Positions 51,701 to 63,079 of a stretch of DNA of 64,000 nucleotides are shown one piece after another; the first letter of the stretch is position 1; each line of letters opens with the position of its first letter. The notes beneath the pieces are model-generated. The model searched no databases. It saw nothing but the letters and a program-made list of their open reading frames with translations, and had not been told where the DNA came from. Both the position numbers and the translations under genes were made by a program. This stretch comes from Varroa destructor (taxonomy: Eukaryota > Arthropoda > Arachnida > Mesostigmata > Varroidae), in NCBI RefSeq assembly GCF_002443255.2, contig NW_019211460.1, forward strand, positions 30,166,481-30,230,480, in the 5' to 3' direction.

Positions 51701-53939
51701 CGAAGACCTTGAAAAGCATGAATCTATAAAGAGCGACAACATCAAAGGAGGAAGTTATTATGAATCAAAAATTAAGATTTTATATTCACAACAATACATA
51801 GATACTTATTTTGATCTCAACAAATCGTATGACCGCGTATATTCTTTGACGTTGCGAATGAAGCTTCTCCTTGAGATGGATAAAAAGTTATTACACATAT
51901 TTTCTGTGTCCATTTAACGTATCTTACTAGGCCTCAGGAATCAATTTTGAGCCCCTCTCTTCCTTTACATGCTTACTTTAGCGCGGTAATCCCAGGAATT
52001 TTTCAAGCTAAGGAATTCTCTAATCGATCATAATTATCAACATCGCAATCGATGGGATCTCAAAATTGTGTACTGATAACGAGACAGTCATATAAAAATT
52101 CTAGAACAATCTTAAATCTATATGTGCGAGCGTTTTCTGGGGAGCTGGTCGATTTGATTAATATCTCTCAGCGCGTAAATACTTAACACACAAGACCCGA
52201 AGACACTATGCTAGGGTGGATTATATTAAACCTCAACCTAGTTAGGAGACTTTATGGCCTGAAAACCGACTTCAAGTGCTTGGATGATAAATTAATTTGT
52301 ATATTTTCTTTACGTTGAAGTTTGCAAAACTCATGTTTTAAAGAGCTCTCTTTTAAATGACGGTAGATCGCAAAGACCGGCAGGATAAATGGCACATTTC
52401 TTGGGATTCGGCAGGCAGTTGTTTTGGTAATGGTGTAGTCTTCGACCTTCAACTACGGATCTGACTGTCACCTGGTCTATAGTGCTATGCAGGCATCGTC
52501 TAGATTTAGCATTGAAACTACTTTCAGGCTGTTGCAAGTAAATCCAGCAGACAAGTCGCGCTGTAATAATGATTTTTTAATATGCGTCGATGGTAGGCCC
52601 TTTTATTTTTTACACACCTGACCCAGAACTCTGGCAGTGACTGACCAGCCATATACCTATTTACATATGTAAAGATGTAATTTCCCTATATACGGCCTCT
52701 CGAAATGAGTCGACAATAAGAACTACTTGCTTGCCAATTGCCGTTTTTAGAGCATGGGAAGTCTCGAAGTACCACGGACCTAGATCGGAAGAAGCGGGTC
52801 CAAGCCAACGTTAAATACTCTTGCTCAATCCATAAAGTAACTGAGGCATAACGACGGGTCGAACTATATCATAAAGTAACCAGACTGGGTGGTTTCGATT
52901 ACCGTGCCAACGGTCCATAAATCTTTTAACGAGCCCGAGGTGGCAATCTGCGTTAATTATGTCATTTTCGACGAGTGTCTCGTAGCAGTAGGCGTCCCTG
53001 AACTTCATTGCAAATATAGCCATTACCTTAACGTCCGAACCTACTAAACACTGTCATCGAACTCAATTTCTCCCCAGGGCGATATCATTTTTTCGCTTGG
53101 TCCTCTCCGACTAGTAGAGGCAGAGATTGACCTATGCCTTGTTTACGACGAACACAGGTTTCAGTCGGGTTGATTGTTGAAGTTCCACAGACCCCGTGTG
53201 GACCAGACTGTCCAGCTAGTCACTCAGTTTTCGCATTTTCAATATACGTAATACGTTACCAAATAAAGAGGAAATGCTTGCTCGGGCTGATAGACGCCTT
53301 AGATTTCAAACTCCTTTTTCATGAAATATCTCTTCGCTTCGTTTGGTTCAATTACGTAGGACACCATTTCATTTCCTAGTTGGCCTTTGGTATTCCAGTT
53401 CCCTTTCTTAGGATGTCTGCGTTATTCGCACCGCCTTTTCACCTTTCAATGTCTTCACTAATATTTGATCCATTTGCGCAGCGCTGTGACCTCTGAGCTA
53501 CAAACAGTTGACCACTAAGCATTGATCTTCGAAATGAAGAGGTATTCTTTTTGAACTCAACCTGTTTTCAATGATACGTTTTAAGAACACTGACGTATTT
53601 CCCACCTAAATTTCGTGTTTAAGCAGTGTGAACTTTAGAAGTTAGTCAATTTGATGGAGGTTGGACTTTAATTCGAATTTGCTACAAGTAGTCTTAAATG
53701 TATTAACGCACCTATAGGAAGGCGCAAAAAAGACTTATTATTAGTTAAACAGGTCACTGAGTAAACGGCCCAAAGACAACAATAATCTTTAGAACATCAC
53801 TCTTCTTTTTTATTATTATTCTTACAATATACAGTGTATATTGTATATATATAAATATGGAGATACAGTATTACTCAGAACGCTAAAGTCTCGAGCCAGT
53901 GATATTTATTCCTTAATTTCTTTTCTTAAATGAAACATT

Positions 53940-54031
53940 CTTGATAAAACTTATCCTTAAAACTTACAATGCTTGATAAAGCTTATCCTTCAATACTCTG
54001 TGATGGAATCCTGATTAAACTAATCTTGCAA
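53940..54031. repeat. Imperfect interspersed repeat downstream of MPI
   Basis: CTTGATAAAACTTATCCTT is repeated as CTTGATAAAGCTTATCCTT 32 bases later, with a third, diverged copy near 54011. Confidence 0.7.
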
Positions 54032-54340
54032 ACACTGTATAAAGGCAAAACAAAACCATATCTACGGCCTATGTATATATAGATATAGCTTTAATTGGTC
54101 GGAAAACATAATTAAGACTAGAACTCTCGTTAGTCAACCGTAGTCGAATAGGTAGCTTTTTCCTAGTATATATATATATATATGTAAAATACTGACTTGG
54201 TCAGCAAGAAATCCGTTCTCCTCTTAATACTGACTAAAAATGCTAAACGGCTAAAACGGCTTCCAAGTTGTAGACCTATGGAAAGAAAGCTTGTTTTCTC
54301 TAGTGAATTTAATGCGTTAAAATTAAGCTACATTAATCAC

Positions 54341-54400
54341 GATATATATATATAACTATATATATATATATAACTATATATATATATATATAAATATATA
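54341..54400. repeat. TA array with CTATATATAT-type units
   Basis: TA runs are broken at intervals of about 18-20 bases by AAC, forming a short minisatellite-like array. Confidence 0.8.
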
Positions 54401-54751
54401 AGAAATATATATAATCAATTCTGTGTAAGTTACTATATTGTGCTATGTTTAAGCTAAATTTGAGAGCCATTATCAATGAAACATATATTAAATCTCTAAA
54501 ACAGACATAACATTAGCAGATACTCGTAGAGGTAGTAGTAAATCTAACAGATCTCATTCGCTTCCACTGTATCTCAGTCGTCAGTTAGAGTAATAGATGA
54601 GCAGGAATTCAGCCATTTCTACAGAGATGCACTTTTTTTAACAGAGATATGTTCCACGGCCGTATATATTTCTGTGCCCGCTTCAGCAAATCTATTATAT
54701 TTATTCTAGCGGTTAGCTGTCATTGATGAATCTTCCAGTACCTAATTCAAC

Positions 54752-54757
54752 TTTATT
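54752..54757 (-). terminator. Polyadenylation signal AATAAA of MPI
   Basis: On the minus strand AATAAA starts 29 bases after the MPI stop codon, in AT-rich sequence. It predicts a very short 3' untranslated region. Further A/T-rich sites lie downstream, so longer forms are possible. Confidence 0.6.
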
Positions 54758-54785
54758 AAATTACACGCGCTCTTGTCACGGATCA

Positions 54786-55928
54786 TTAGGGAGTATATGC
54801 CTGGAACAGAAGAAGCTTTCCCTGAGCAGACACCTCACATCCGGCAGGTATGAACACGACGCTGCCTTCGTGAACCTCCAGCTCACTACCGTTTGATACA
54901 AGCTTACCGCTGCCTTCAATAATAATCAAAATGCTACCGGATCGCTTCGTTAGCTGAAGCTTTGCCGACTCACTGTCGCTTTTCAGGGAAAATCGCATCA
55001 CGGCAAAGTCGTCCACTGGAGGCCTGAAACGCGCGACGTTGTTATCAATCGATTCGGGTTGTAACCTGGGATCCTTTGCGGGTTCGTAACTAAGCATGCT
55101 GACAAGCGTGTCGATGTCCTTGAATTTCGGAGTTAAGCCAGCGCGTACAACGTTATCTGATGTCGCCATACATTCGATGCAGTCACCATTCAGGTACGCA
55201 TGCGGCTCATTCACATCGAGAAAAAGCGCCTCTCCAGGCTCAAGAATTAAGTAGTTAAAAAAGAAAAGGTTAAACAAGCCAATGTCGCCTGGGTACTGCT
55301 TGGACACCCGTAACAATACGTCGCGTAGAGGGTCAGGCACTACTTCAGAAGCATCGGGGTCTGCAAGTCTGGCCAACAGCTTTTCAAGCGCGGGCTCAAA
55401 GATTTCTCTCGGAGATGTCATTAACGCGATGAATGCCCTACGAAGATCCTCCTTGCAACTAATCGGTGCTGGGCCCACAACTTCGCACAGCTCTGGGATT
55501 CCTAGAACAAACGCGTTGATTTGATCCAGTGGCCGGAAACAACACAAAGCCTCGAATTTGGTCAGCGCAATGACAACCTCTGGTTTATGGTTGCTGTCAG
55601 GATAATGGTCAGGATCCCGTGCTCGCAACTCACGAGCCAATACTTTGTCCGGATGAGCCTGTATTGACAACGCCGTTTCAACCGATAGCACTTTGAGCAG
55701 AAAGCTAAGTCCTTGACCATTTACCACTTCGGTCAATTTCTTGCCGTCTTGCAGCAACGAAGGTTTTGAGGAATGAGTTCCCATCCAAAGTTCGGCATAC
55801 GGCGTTGTATCAACAACATCCAATGTGTGACCTCCAGACCGTGAAAGCCGCCCCACGAGACTCCTTTCTCCGGTTTTACCCCAGTGGTACGTTTGTACTG
55901 GACACCGAAGCACCTCCAACTTACTCAT
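54786..55928 (-). CDS. MPI: Mannose-6-phosphate isomerase (phosphomannose isomerase)
   Basis: This zinc enzyme interconverts fructose-6-phosphate and mannose-6-phosphate in the cytosol, feeding GDP-mannose and protein glycosylation. The coding region is a single uninterrupted exon of 380 codons from the Met at 55928 (MSKLEVLRCPVQTYHWGKTG). An in-frame ATG at 55982 would add 18 residues with no family likeness, and an AG just before 55928 could be a splice acceptor from an upstream 5' exon, so I prefer 55928. Counting from that Met, zinc ligands are Gln90 and His92 (SIQAHP), Glu117 (NHKPEV) and His243 (NEPHAYLNGD); the active-site Arg262 lies in VRAGLTPK. FLLKVLSVETALSIQAHP, YAELWMGTH and QYPGDIGLF are further signatures. 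The length is close to the family (human about 423). It ends in TAA, followed by AATAAA 29 bases later. It is transcribed in tandem with unc-13, about 8.6 kb upstream of the C2A exon. Confidence 0.96.
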   Translation of the reverse strand: MSKLEVLRCPVQTYHWGKTGERSLVGRLSRSGGHTLDVVDTTPYAELWMGTHSSKPSLLQDGKKLTEVVNGQGLSFLLKVLSVETALSIQAHPDKVLARELRARDPDHYPDSNHKPEVVIALTKFEALCCFRPLDQINAFVLGIPELCEVVGPAPISCKEDLRRAFIALMTSPREIFEPALEKLLARLADPDASEVVPDPLRDVLLRVSKQYPGDIGLFNLFFFNYLILEPGEALFLDVNEPHAYLNGDCIECMATSDNVVRAGLTPKFKDIDTLVSMLSYEPAKDPRLQPESIDNNVARFRPPVDDFAVMRFSLKSDSESAKLQLTKRSGSILIIIEGSGKLVSNGSELEVHEGSVVFIPAGCEVSAQGKLLLFQAYTP

Positions 55929-56039
55929 CACTGTATTTCTTGAGTAAGCTGTCTCCAGAGAAATTGCACCGCCTATGCACATACAACAAAACTACTTAGG
56001 CTGCGTTATTTTCGGCCAGTTATTATGATCAACATTTCA

Positions 56040-56170
56040 TTGGACGATGGGCTGGCCTGTCGGAGAACGTTCTAATAGCTCCGTGTGAGCGCGGCCATCT
56101 TGGTTAAACGTACGCTGTGTGCGGTGCATGGTAAGCGCTCCGTGGAAAGGGAACAGAGTCACACTCGCTA
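56040..56170 (-). promoter_or_regulatory. Likely promoter / 5' flank of MPI
   Basis: This GC-richer block lies just upstream of the MPI coding exon. On the minus strand it carries ACCAAGATGGCCGC (56104-56091), close to the YY1/initiator AAGATGGC motif found at start sites of housekeeping genes. A perfect 10-bp palindrome AGAACGTTCT is nearby (about 56063-56072). No TATA box in a good position is seen. Assignment is by position and motif only. Confidence 0.35.
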
Positions 56171-57222
56171 TCAGCTGTCGGGAAGGGTAATGCAGTCAGA
56201 CATGAGACAAAACTAGCCACAATAGATATAGATTCGGCAAGGACGATGTTCGAACAAAAGAGCTAAAGTCGACATAAGTTTTTCATCAGTCGCGTTACCA
56301 ATCGATCAATGACCTCTAATGCTAGAAGTTAGTAGGACTTTCATGGATGAACTTAAATGGGAAAAACTAAATTAAGCGATATAAAGGATAGTTATTATAT
56401 GAATTAATATCGAATTTGGATTCATTTAAAGGGTAGTGCAATTTGAATGTGCCCTCTATATCACCTATTGAGAACACTTATTCTACTTTTCTGTTCCTAT
56501 AACTTTAGAGCGTATTAGACCAAGATGTTCAGAATTATGGCTACTCGTGAAGAGCTTGAGTTTGGGGCTAGCATCATGTTCAGTCAATAAATTAGACAGC
56601 CGTCTCAAAAATCATATTTGCAGAAGTTCCACGATACGTAACTTCTGTTCGAAATCGACTAATCCTTCATTGGCTACATTTGCTGAGTTGAAAACTTTAT
56701 ATGCTGAGATCGCTGGCCAGTGGGACCTAACGGTTGTGACCAATTATAAAGTTGACGATTGGATAGGGTGCTGAGTTTATCCGTTGAGTAGCGATGGAAG
56801 CGCCACCGACCTATCTCTAACGTTATCTGCCACTTTCTTTCTTGCGTCTTCAGTTAATGAGGGTACGCATTATTTTGTTCCAAAGAGTTCTGCTATTCTA
56901 GGACATTAGGTGCTTTCGTAATAATCATTGTTTCCGTTCCTGTATTGACGTAGTTGTGTGTGGGGGTGGTTCAATTTTCATTGTTTTTTTAAACCTTTCG
57001 TACAGCAGCGGAACAACATAATTTCACTAAATCTCAGATTTAGAAATCGTTAAGTAGTAACTGTATCGCAACAATAAGCCTGCCGAGCAACACTTTGATC
57101 AACAAGGACCATTCCTTTATTGCTAATGTGTAGCTTCATAGAAACCTTTTTCTTAACAATCCTTACTGCCAACGCAGCTCGTTTTCGTAAAAACTAACGA
57201 CGACCAACTCGTTCCTATCTGA

Positions 57223-57230
<8 letters not shown>

Positions 57231-57277
<47 letters not shown>
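57231..57277. repeat. (AT)n microsatellite
   Basis: About 23 AT units follow a short GTGTGT lead. Confidence 0.9.
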
Positions 57278-57278
<1 letters not shown>

Positions 57279-59225
57279 TTATAGTTTACGATTGACCCAA
57301 ACTTAAATTGTGGTTTAATAAGGAGCTGCATTTAATGTATAAGAATAAAAAGAATATCTTTATGTATACATTTTCAGATATTGTATAGTAGTGTACTTTA
57401 AGAAAGGTGACAGCGGAGATGTATGGTTTGGTCTCTTACGTACACCCGCGGGTTACATGCTCTGCCTGATATCGATGCATGCGTGTAACTTCTCACTGGC
57501 GGGAAACGTAAAATCAATTAACATGTGGCCCAAATACACCGTGAGCACGACACGGACTTGGGCGAAAAGAACGACCTAGACGCAAAAGGTCCAACATAGC
57601 CACCTTTCTTGGAACATGGGTTTGACGATTCTCACTGTAGGACAACACAGCGTAGTGGCATCATCCATATAGGCTTCGGCTGCTCCAGCCATTGTACAAT
57701 CAATGTACTATACTAATAATAGATAGTGTTGTTCGACCGACTAAAAGCAGCAATGGCAACAACCGTCGCAGTGATAGTCAGATACAAGTACCAGCGTCAA
57801 CAGCTTCAGCGTGGAGTCCACAGTCTATGGCTTTATGGCGGCACCCGTGTAACTTTGTGGGCCTACCCTGAATAGGACGTTTTCCGTGTGCCGGCAGAGC
57901 ATACCTAGAAGATTCTCAATGCCAGCAGCAGTGGTCACGGCTGCGAAGGAGCTACCGCTATCGCCATTTATGGGCGGGCGGCGACCGTATGTTAAATGGG
58001 TGTGGAATGGAATCGGCACAGTTTACGGTCAGAAAGTGAGTTACGCTTGCAAAATCAGTTCCGTGTGGAGCGGTTGTGAAAGTGATACTGATGTCGGCCT
58101 TGGCAAAACCCGTAGCTGATTTGAGTCGATTTGGATAATTAACGGTCTGTCATACAGGCAATTTAAAGAAGGTAGGATATGAATATACAGTGAGCTATTT
58201 ACCTTAAGTATAGTAGTTATCATGATATGATCATGGTTCATATAAGCTTCGTGAATGTAAGTATGAAGGATCGCCTTTAAGGAGAAGTCTCCGTGGAGAA
58301 TCGTGGCCAAGGTTGCATAAACATGATAGGACTGGTATAGATGTTTATGATGAGTCTTGGTCGTGCTCTTGTCGTGGAGAGCTAATTATTGGATGAATTC
58401 GGAAATTTTGTCGTAAGTCTCATAGATGTCCCTTTTTTAAGTTGCGTAAAAAGAAGATAACTTGTAGCTTTTAGCAGAAGCGCCTTTCCGTTCTGTCCGA
58501 TGCAACACAGCTTGGCAGAATAAGCAAAACAATACAGATAAATAAGAAAGGTTAGAATAATAATTTCATTTTCTCACGCAATTTCAATACGGGCGTAAAG
58601 CGCGAACCCTATTCGCGTACTTCCCGAACCTACAATTACGAAAACTTAGCTAACCAGAGCAACAGCAGCAAAAAACTTTTTTTGTTTATTTCGCTAATTT
58701 TCTGCAAGTTTATCTAGTAAGTTATGCACTGGGCATTGAGCATGTTCGATTTGATACCATCGAGTAACTAGTCAATTTTAGTCGTTATCTCCTGTCACAG
58801 GATACCGATTGTTGCATATCCAGGGTAAAGTGCGAAGGGTGTTGGGCTTTTTCATTAAGTTCATTCCGTTGTTCATGATAAAAAGTGAGGCAAAAGCCTC
58901 TAAGGTTTTATCGTAAAGGTCGTAACTTAAGTGGCTACACTTTTCATTTCAAACTACTTAGCTGACTTGTTGGCTAAAATGGAAAAATTCTATATTGTTA
59001 ACATTCATACATATATAAACAAAAGTAATAACTGGTTTCGAAATCGCCGCGACGCCAATGATAAGGTCTACGAGGCACGTAAGACTAGGTAGACAAAAAA
59101 TAACAGGAGGGAAAACGCCAGTAAATCGTGACTGCTGTCACCAAACTATCCGCATACTAAAAGCATTTTCGTCAGTTCAATATGAATGAGTTATACGTAA
59201 TTACTAAAACATAAATAAAAAATAT

Positions 59226-59277
59226 AAAAAATAGCTGCACACAGTAATAAAGTAAAAAGTAGTGTGCAGCTTTTTTT
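59226..59277. repeat. Hairpin, 10-bp stem extended by A/T arms
   Basis: AGCTGCACAC (59233-59242) and GTGTGCAGCT (59262-59271) pair around a 19-base loop. A-rich and T-rich flanks extend the stem after one mismatch. Confidence 0.85.
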
Positions 59278-60298
59278 TAGACAATTTTTTTAGAATACGC
59301 CACGCACCATCTTACGCGCTTGCGAAATTTAATTCGTTTCACAGCAGATGCTGATTTCGGAGTTGTCCCTAGACCACCCAACTTCGTACCGTGAACGTAC
59401 AATGGTGGTCGCTTATATTGACGCGGTTTTAAATGCGTCGCTCTGATAACCCTATTCTCCCTAAGCGTTTTTAGCTATACGATCAAATACCCAAAGCATC
59501 TTCTTGTGCCATTTCTTCAGGAACTTATTGGTAATGCATTTTATATAGACAGAACAATGCAAGCTTATCTATCATTGATCCCTTTTCCTGAATTAATCCT
59601 GAAAAATTCACACACGCCCCTAGTGCCTAAGTGTTTCGGCCGTTATCGCCCCAGCTTTTCCTTCTGCTGGCTTACCGGGCCAGTGGGTGTTGGTGCCCGT
59701 ACGACGCGCCCTGGGGTAGCCTAACTGGACTAAATTGTCAAATTAGCCTAAGATTACGCATGAATCGGCCATAGTCTTTCCTCATTGGTGCTAATTGGAG
59801 GTTTAAGCTAGTGTTGCTCCCAATACGAATGTCCTTGCATTAATTCGGCGGGAGGTAAGTCAACGTAACAATATTGGAAAGCTGTTGTATTACATAATAT
59901 TGTAGGGGAAGAGTTCGTGGGACAACAATATCAACCGTTTTTCTTGGTGCGCCTATAAGAAAGATGCCAAATCAGTATTGTTACATCCACTCACGTGGCA
60001 ACTAAATGGCATTAGACAACACCATTAATGATGGAATACTCGACAGCTAGTTAAAACGTTTGCAATTTGTTTAGAAGGTGCTTCGTAAAGTATTTATATG
60101 CACACGTTATCATACAATAAGACACAGTTAATAGTATTGCACACATACTAGCCTATAAAAAACAAGAAGCCGGCAAAAATATGCATGATTAAAAGCACTC
60201 TGCCCTTGCTACAGATGCTGATGATTTTTTTCTACCAGCGGAGAGGAGAAATCTAATAGCTATATTCATAAACGATCAATGTAGAAGCATATATTTAG

Positions 60299-60390
60299 AG
60301 CATTCGGAGGAACCCGACCGGCGGATGAGGCGCGATGCCCCAATGGCGCAAAGGGCAGGAATTACTGATGCCTTATTGGGCGCGCCTCAG
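60299..60390 (+). CDS. Possible plus-strand exon, unknown gene
   Basis: Between ATATATTTAG and CAG/GTACCG, 92 nt read HSEEPDRRMRRDAPMAQRAG then ITDALLGAPQ in a two-base-start frame. The block is GC-rich within AT-rich DNA. The end phase does not join directly to the 62991 candidate. No family is recognised. Confidence 0.22.
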
Positions 60391-62990
60391 GTACCGGATA
60401 GGGGAATGCCCATTAGGGGGTGGTAGGTACCGGGAAATATATATCAAAACCCTTAGCGCAGATCATAACTGAGCTAAATCTGTGACTATGCCAAGCAGCT
60501 GTCTCAAACGTAGTCAAGGTTGCGGCAGCACGCCACAGTGACGGATGCCGGCGAAGACTGATGGATGCCGCGGAGTAACACACAAAGCAGATCCCCCAAG
60601 CAAAAGGTCGAGGCATACAGGTGTTCAGCACTGGAAAATGCTGTGCACTACCTAGTTTTTGAGTGCGCATTAGCGCTATTGTAGCTGAAAACACAAAAAA
60701 AAAATGTTCATAGCGAATTCCTCCGCTGAAAGAATCTTATGTATAGAATACCTGTATGAACACTATGGGAAACCCTGTTCACCTATTCGTGTGGCTATAA
60801 ACACGCAAGAGCATACTGATCTTAAACGGCTCTATCGTCACAGCAAGTGGTTAGTTGCAACTCTTATGAATATCTGTATAACAGACATACGCACTTAGAA
60901 CGCCTAAAACGTATAAACACGTCACCAGTACGAGAGTGTCATTGTACAGCCGCCCTGTTTGCTATAGAAGAGGACCACTCACGAGGACAGAGGGGCTCAC
61001 ATCGGCTGGAGCTCGCCTCCATTCGCTATTTCTCAAGTAGGTTTCAAAGAGTCGACAACACACTTACCTGGCGGTTCTCTGACTAACCGACACGCGGCAC
61101 AGCTCTACGTTTAACTAAGCTTCCAATCTGCCTCGCGCTGGTCGACGGCGGAGGGGCAAACAGTCAGGACCGTCGTTTTGCTACCCTACCATGTCCTTGT
61201 ACTGTAGAAGGATCAGGTAATTTTAGCAATACAGCTAGAAGTGGATCGAAGATTGGCAACCAATGGAGAATGAAACCCACCGGGGCCGCTCCAGGGGCCA
61301 CTTTCCGCTATCCGGAGAGCTCGGCATGGGAAAATGCGCATGGAGATTTACACGAGGGCTCCAGCAAACCCCAAAGAAGCTGTAGGAATTTTCTTAGCTC
61401 ACAGACGTGTTCCAGTCTACCAACAGCTTAATAGGCTCCGACAGGCCAATGAATTGACCTGCACAGCAAGCTACTATCCGCCAGATGCTTGTCAAACATG
61501 GATCCATTCATCCTCTGCGAGAAACCCTTAAATGATTATTGTGCTTTACTAAATTGACCATCAGATTTGTCTCTTAGTTCGTAACGTTGCTAAGGCCTGA
61601 CAGTAATCGACGTAAGCCAGCCAAACAGGCAACTACAAAAACTTCAACGCCCGCTTCGCCTTGATATTCTCTAGAAGTGTGACAAAACGGTAAGACTAAT
61701 ACGGGCCCACAAGCCTTCGATCTTATGTGTACTTTTCCAAGTTCCTAAACAAGTTCCTAAAGCATACTAGGACCTTCCGGACCGGTCCTGACTTCAATTG
61801 TTTTCCGTAACCATTTACATACAGATAAAGGGAAACGCAACAACTGATTGTCTTAACTAGATTTCTATATATATTTTACAAAGAATTTTTATTTCTTTTA
61901 TTTTCTATAACGCCTTAATTATCCGGTGACAGCACTGAAATCCATGCATTTATTTTTAAAAATACAGACAGTTTAGCACATTCTTCCTCAGTACTGTTAT
62001 TTTATATATTTTTGGATTTGAGGATGCGTATTAATTTTTTTTTAAAGATGCATACTAATTCTCAAACCGGGATCCCTCAATAATTTCAGTTAGTTGAATA
62101 GCTCATATTGATTACACTCGAGTACTGATCCTAGTTCCGGGGTATCGCTTGGCATCTAAAAAAAATTCTGTTTTTTAGATACCATAGACTTAAGTTATTT
62201 TTCCCTGTGATAATGCAGATATCATGTATTTGTCGAATTTAACAAGATCGTTTAACCTAGAGAATAGGCCTAGGCCCGCTTCGCTTCGTGTTAGAAGAAC
62301 GCTGCCTGAAGTAATACTTGATAAAGTACTTCAACTAAAACTAAAACTTCACGCATTACGTTAGATGTATTTGATATCGTTGACTGATAAAGTTTTAATT
62401 TTATTTCAATAAACATCTTTGTACATTCGGCCTTTACGCCATTCAAGCGTCTCCTAAATCTTTTGATTAAGACACCAAAGGATGAAATTGGGTCTCTTTC
62501 TCACGAAAGTGGACGTCCTTTGTGCGTCTTATCCAAGATACAAATTATCTATATTATAAAAGGAAAGCCCTACAACCCTGAGATAGCAGAGTTTTTGTTA
62601 TGGACGATTTATTACTCGTTGTGTAATAGAAATAACTACTGCCACCGTCCAGCCATATCATAATCCTAAGTAATCCTCGGTAGATTTTTGTTACCCGATT
62701 TATACCGATATAGCTATTGTGGTTGAGGCAAGCCGCATTTTAATCGATTACCCGTTTTTTTTTTCGGGCAAGCAAACTCACAGAAAACATACTCGATGTG
62801 CAGTAGTTATAACAGGCTAAGATCACCATCTATTCGTCTGTGTGTATTCTGCTGTAAGAAGTAGGTCGAACGCTGCTGCTTCCTGCTCGCTAGTCCCTGC
62901 TACCGTCTACCTATTCGCTGACTACGTACTCCATTGGATGAAAACAGCAGACGAAAATAGTTTCTGCCCTACTAGCTTTCTTGATTTCAG

Positions 62991-63079
62991 ATCTCCCTCC
63001 CCACATGGCTTGGTTCCCAGCAGACCTAACGGTGGCGATGACGAAGACAACGACCGCCAATCGTTCCAGCGTAGTCCTG
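62991..63079 (+). CDS. Possible plus-strand exon, unknown gene
   Basis: The acceptor is GCTTTCTTGATTTCAG and the donor G/GTTAGC. The frame with a one-base start reads SPSPHGLVPSRPNGGDDEDN then DRQSFQRSP, a typical disordered, charged sequence. The surrounding 62.85-63.4 kb is GC-richer than its flanks. An opposite-strand reading competes (see findings). The gene is not recognised and would continue to the right. Confidence 0.25.

Larger units (their letters stand above)
46160..54740. other. Region between C2A exon and MPI
   Basis: Apart from the candidate initiator microexon at 48711, I see no gene. The region holds a short hairpin at 46612-46650, a 30-base T run at 47520, imperfect repeats at 53940-54030 and TA arrays between 53.8 and 54.4 kb. 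Confidence 0.55.
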
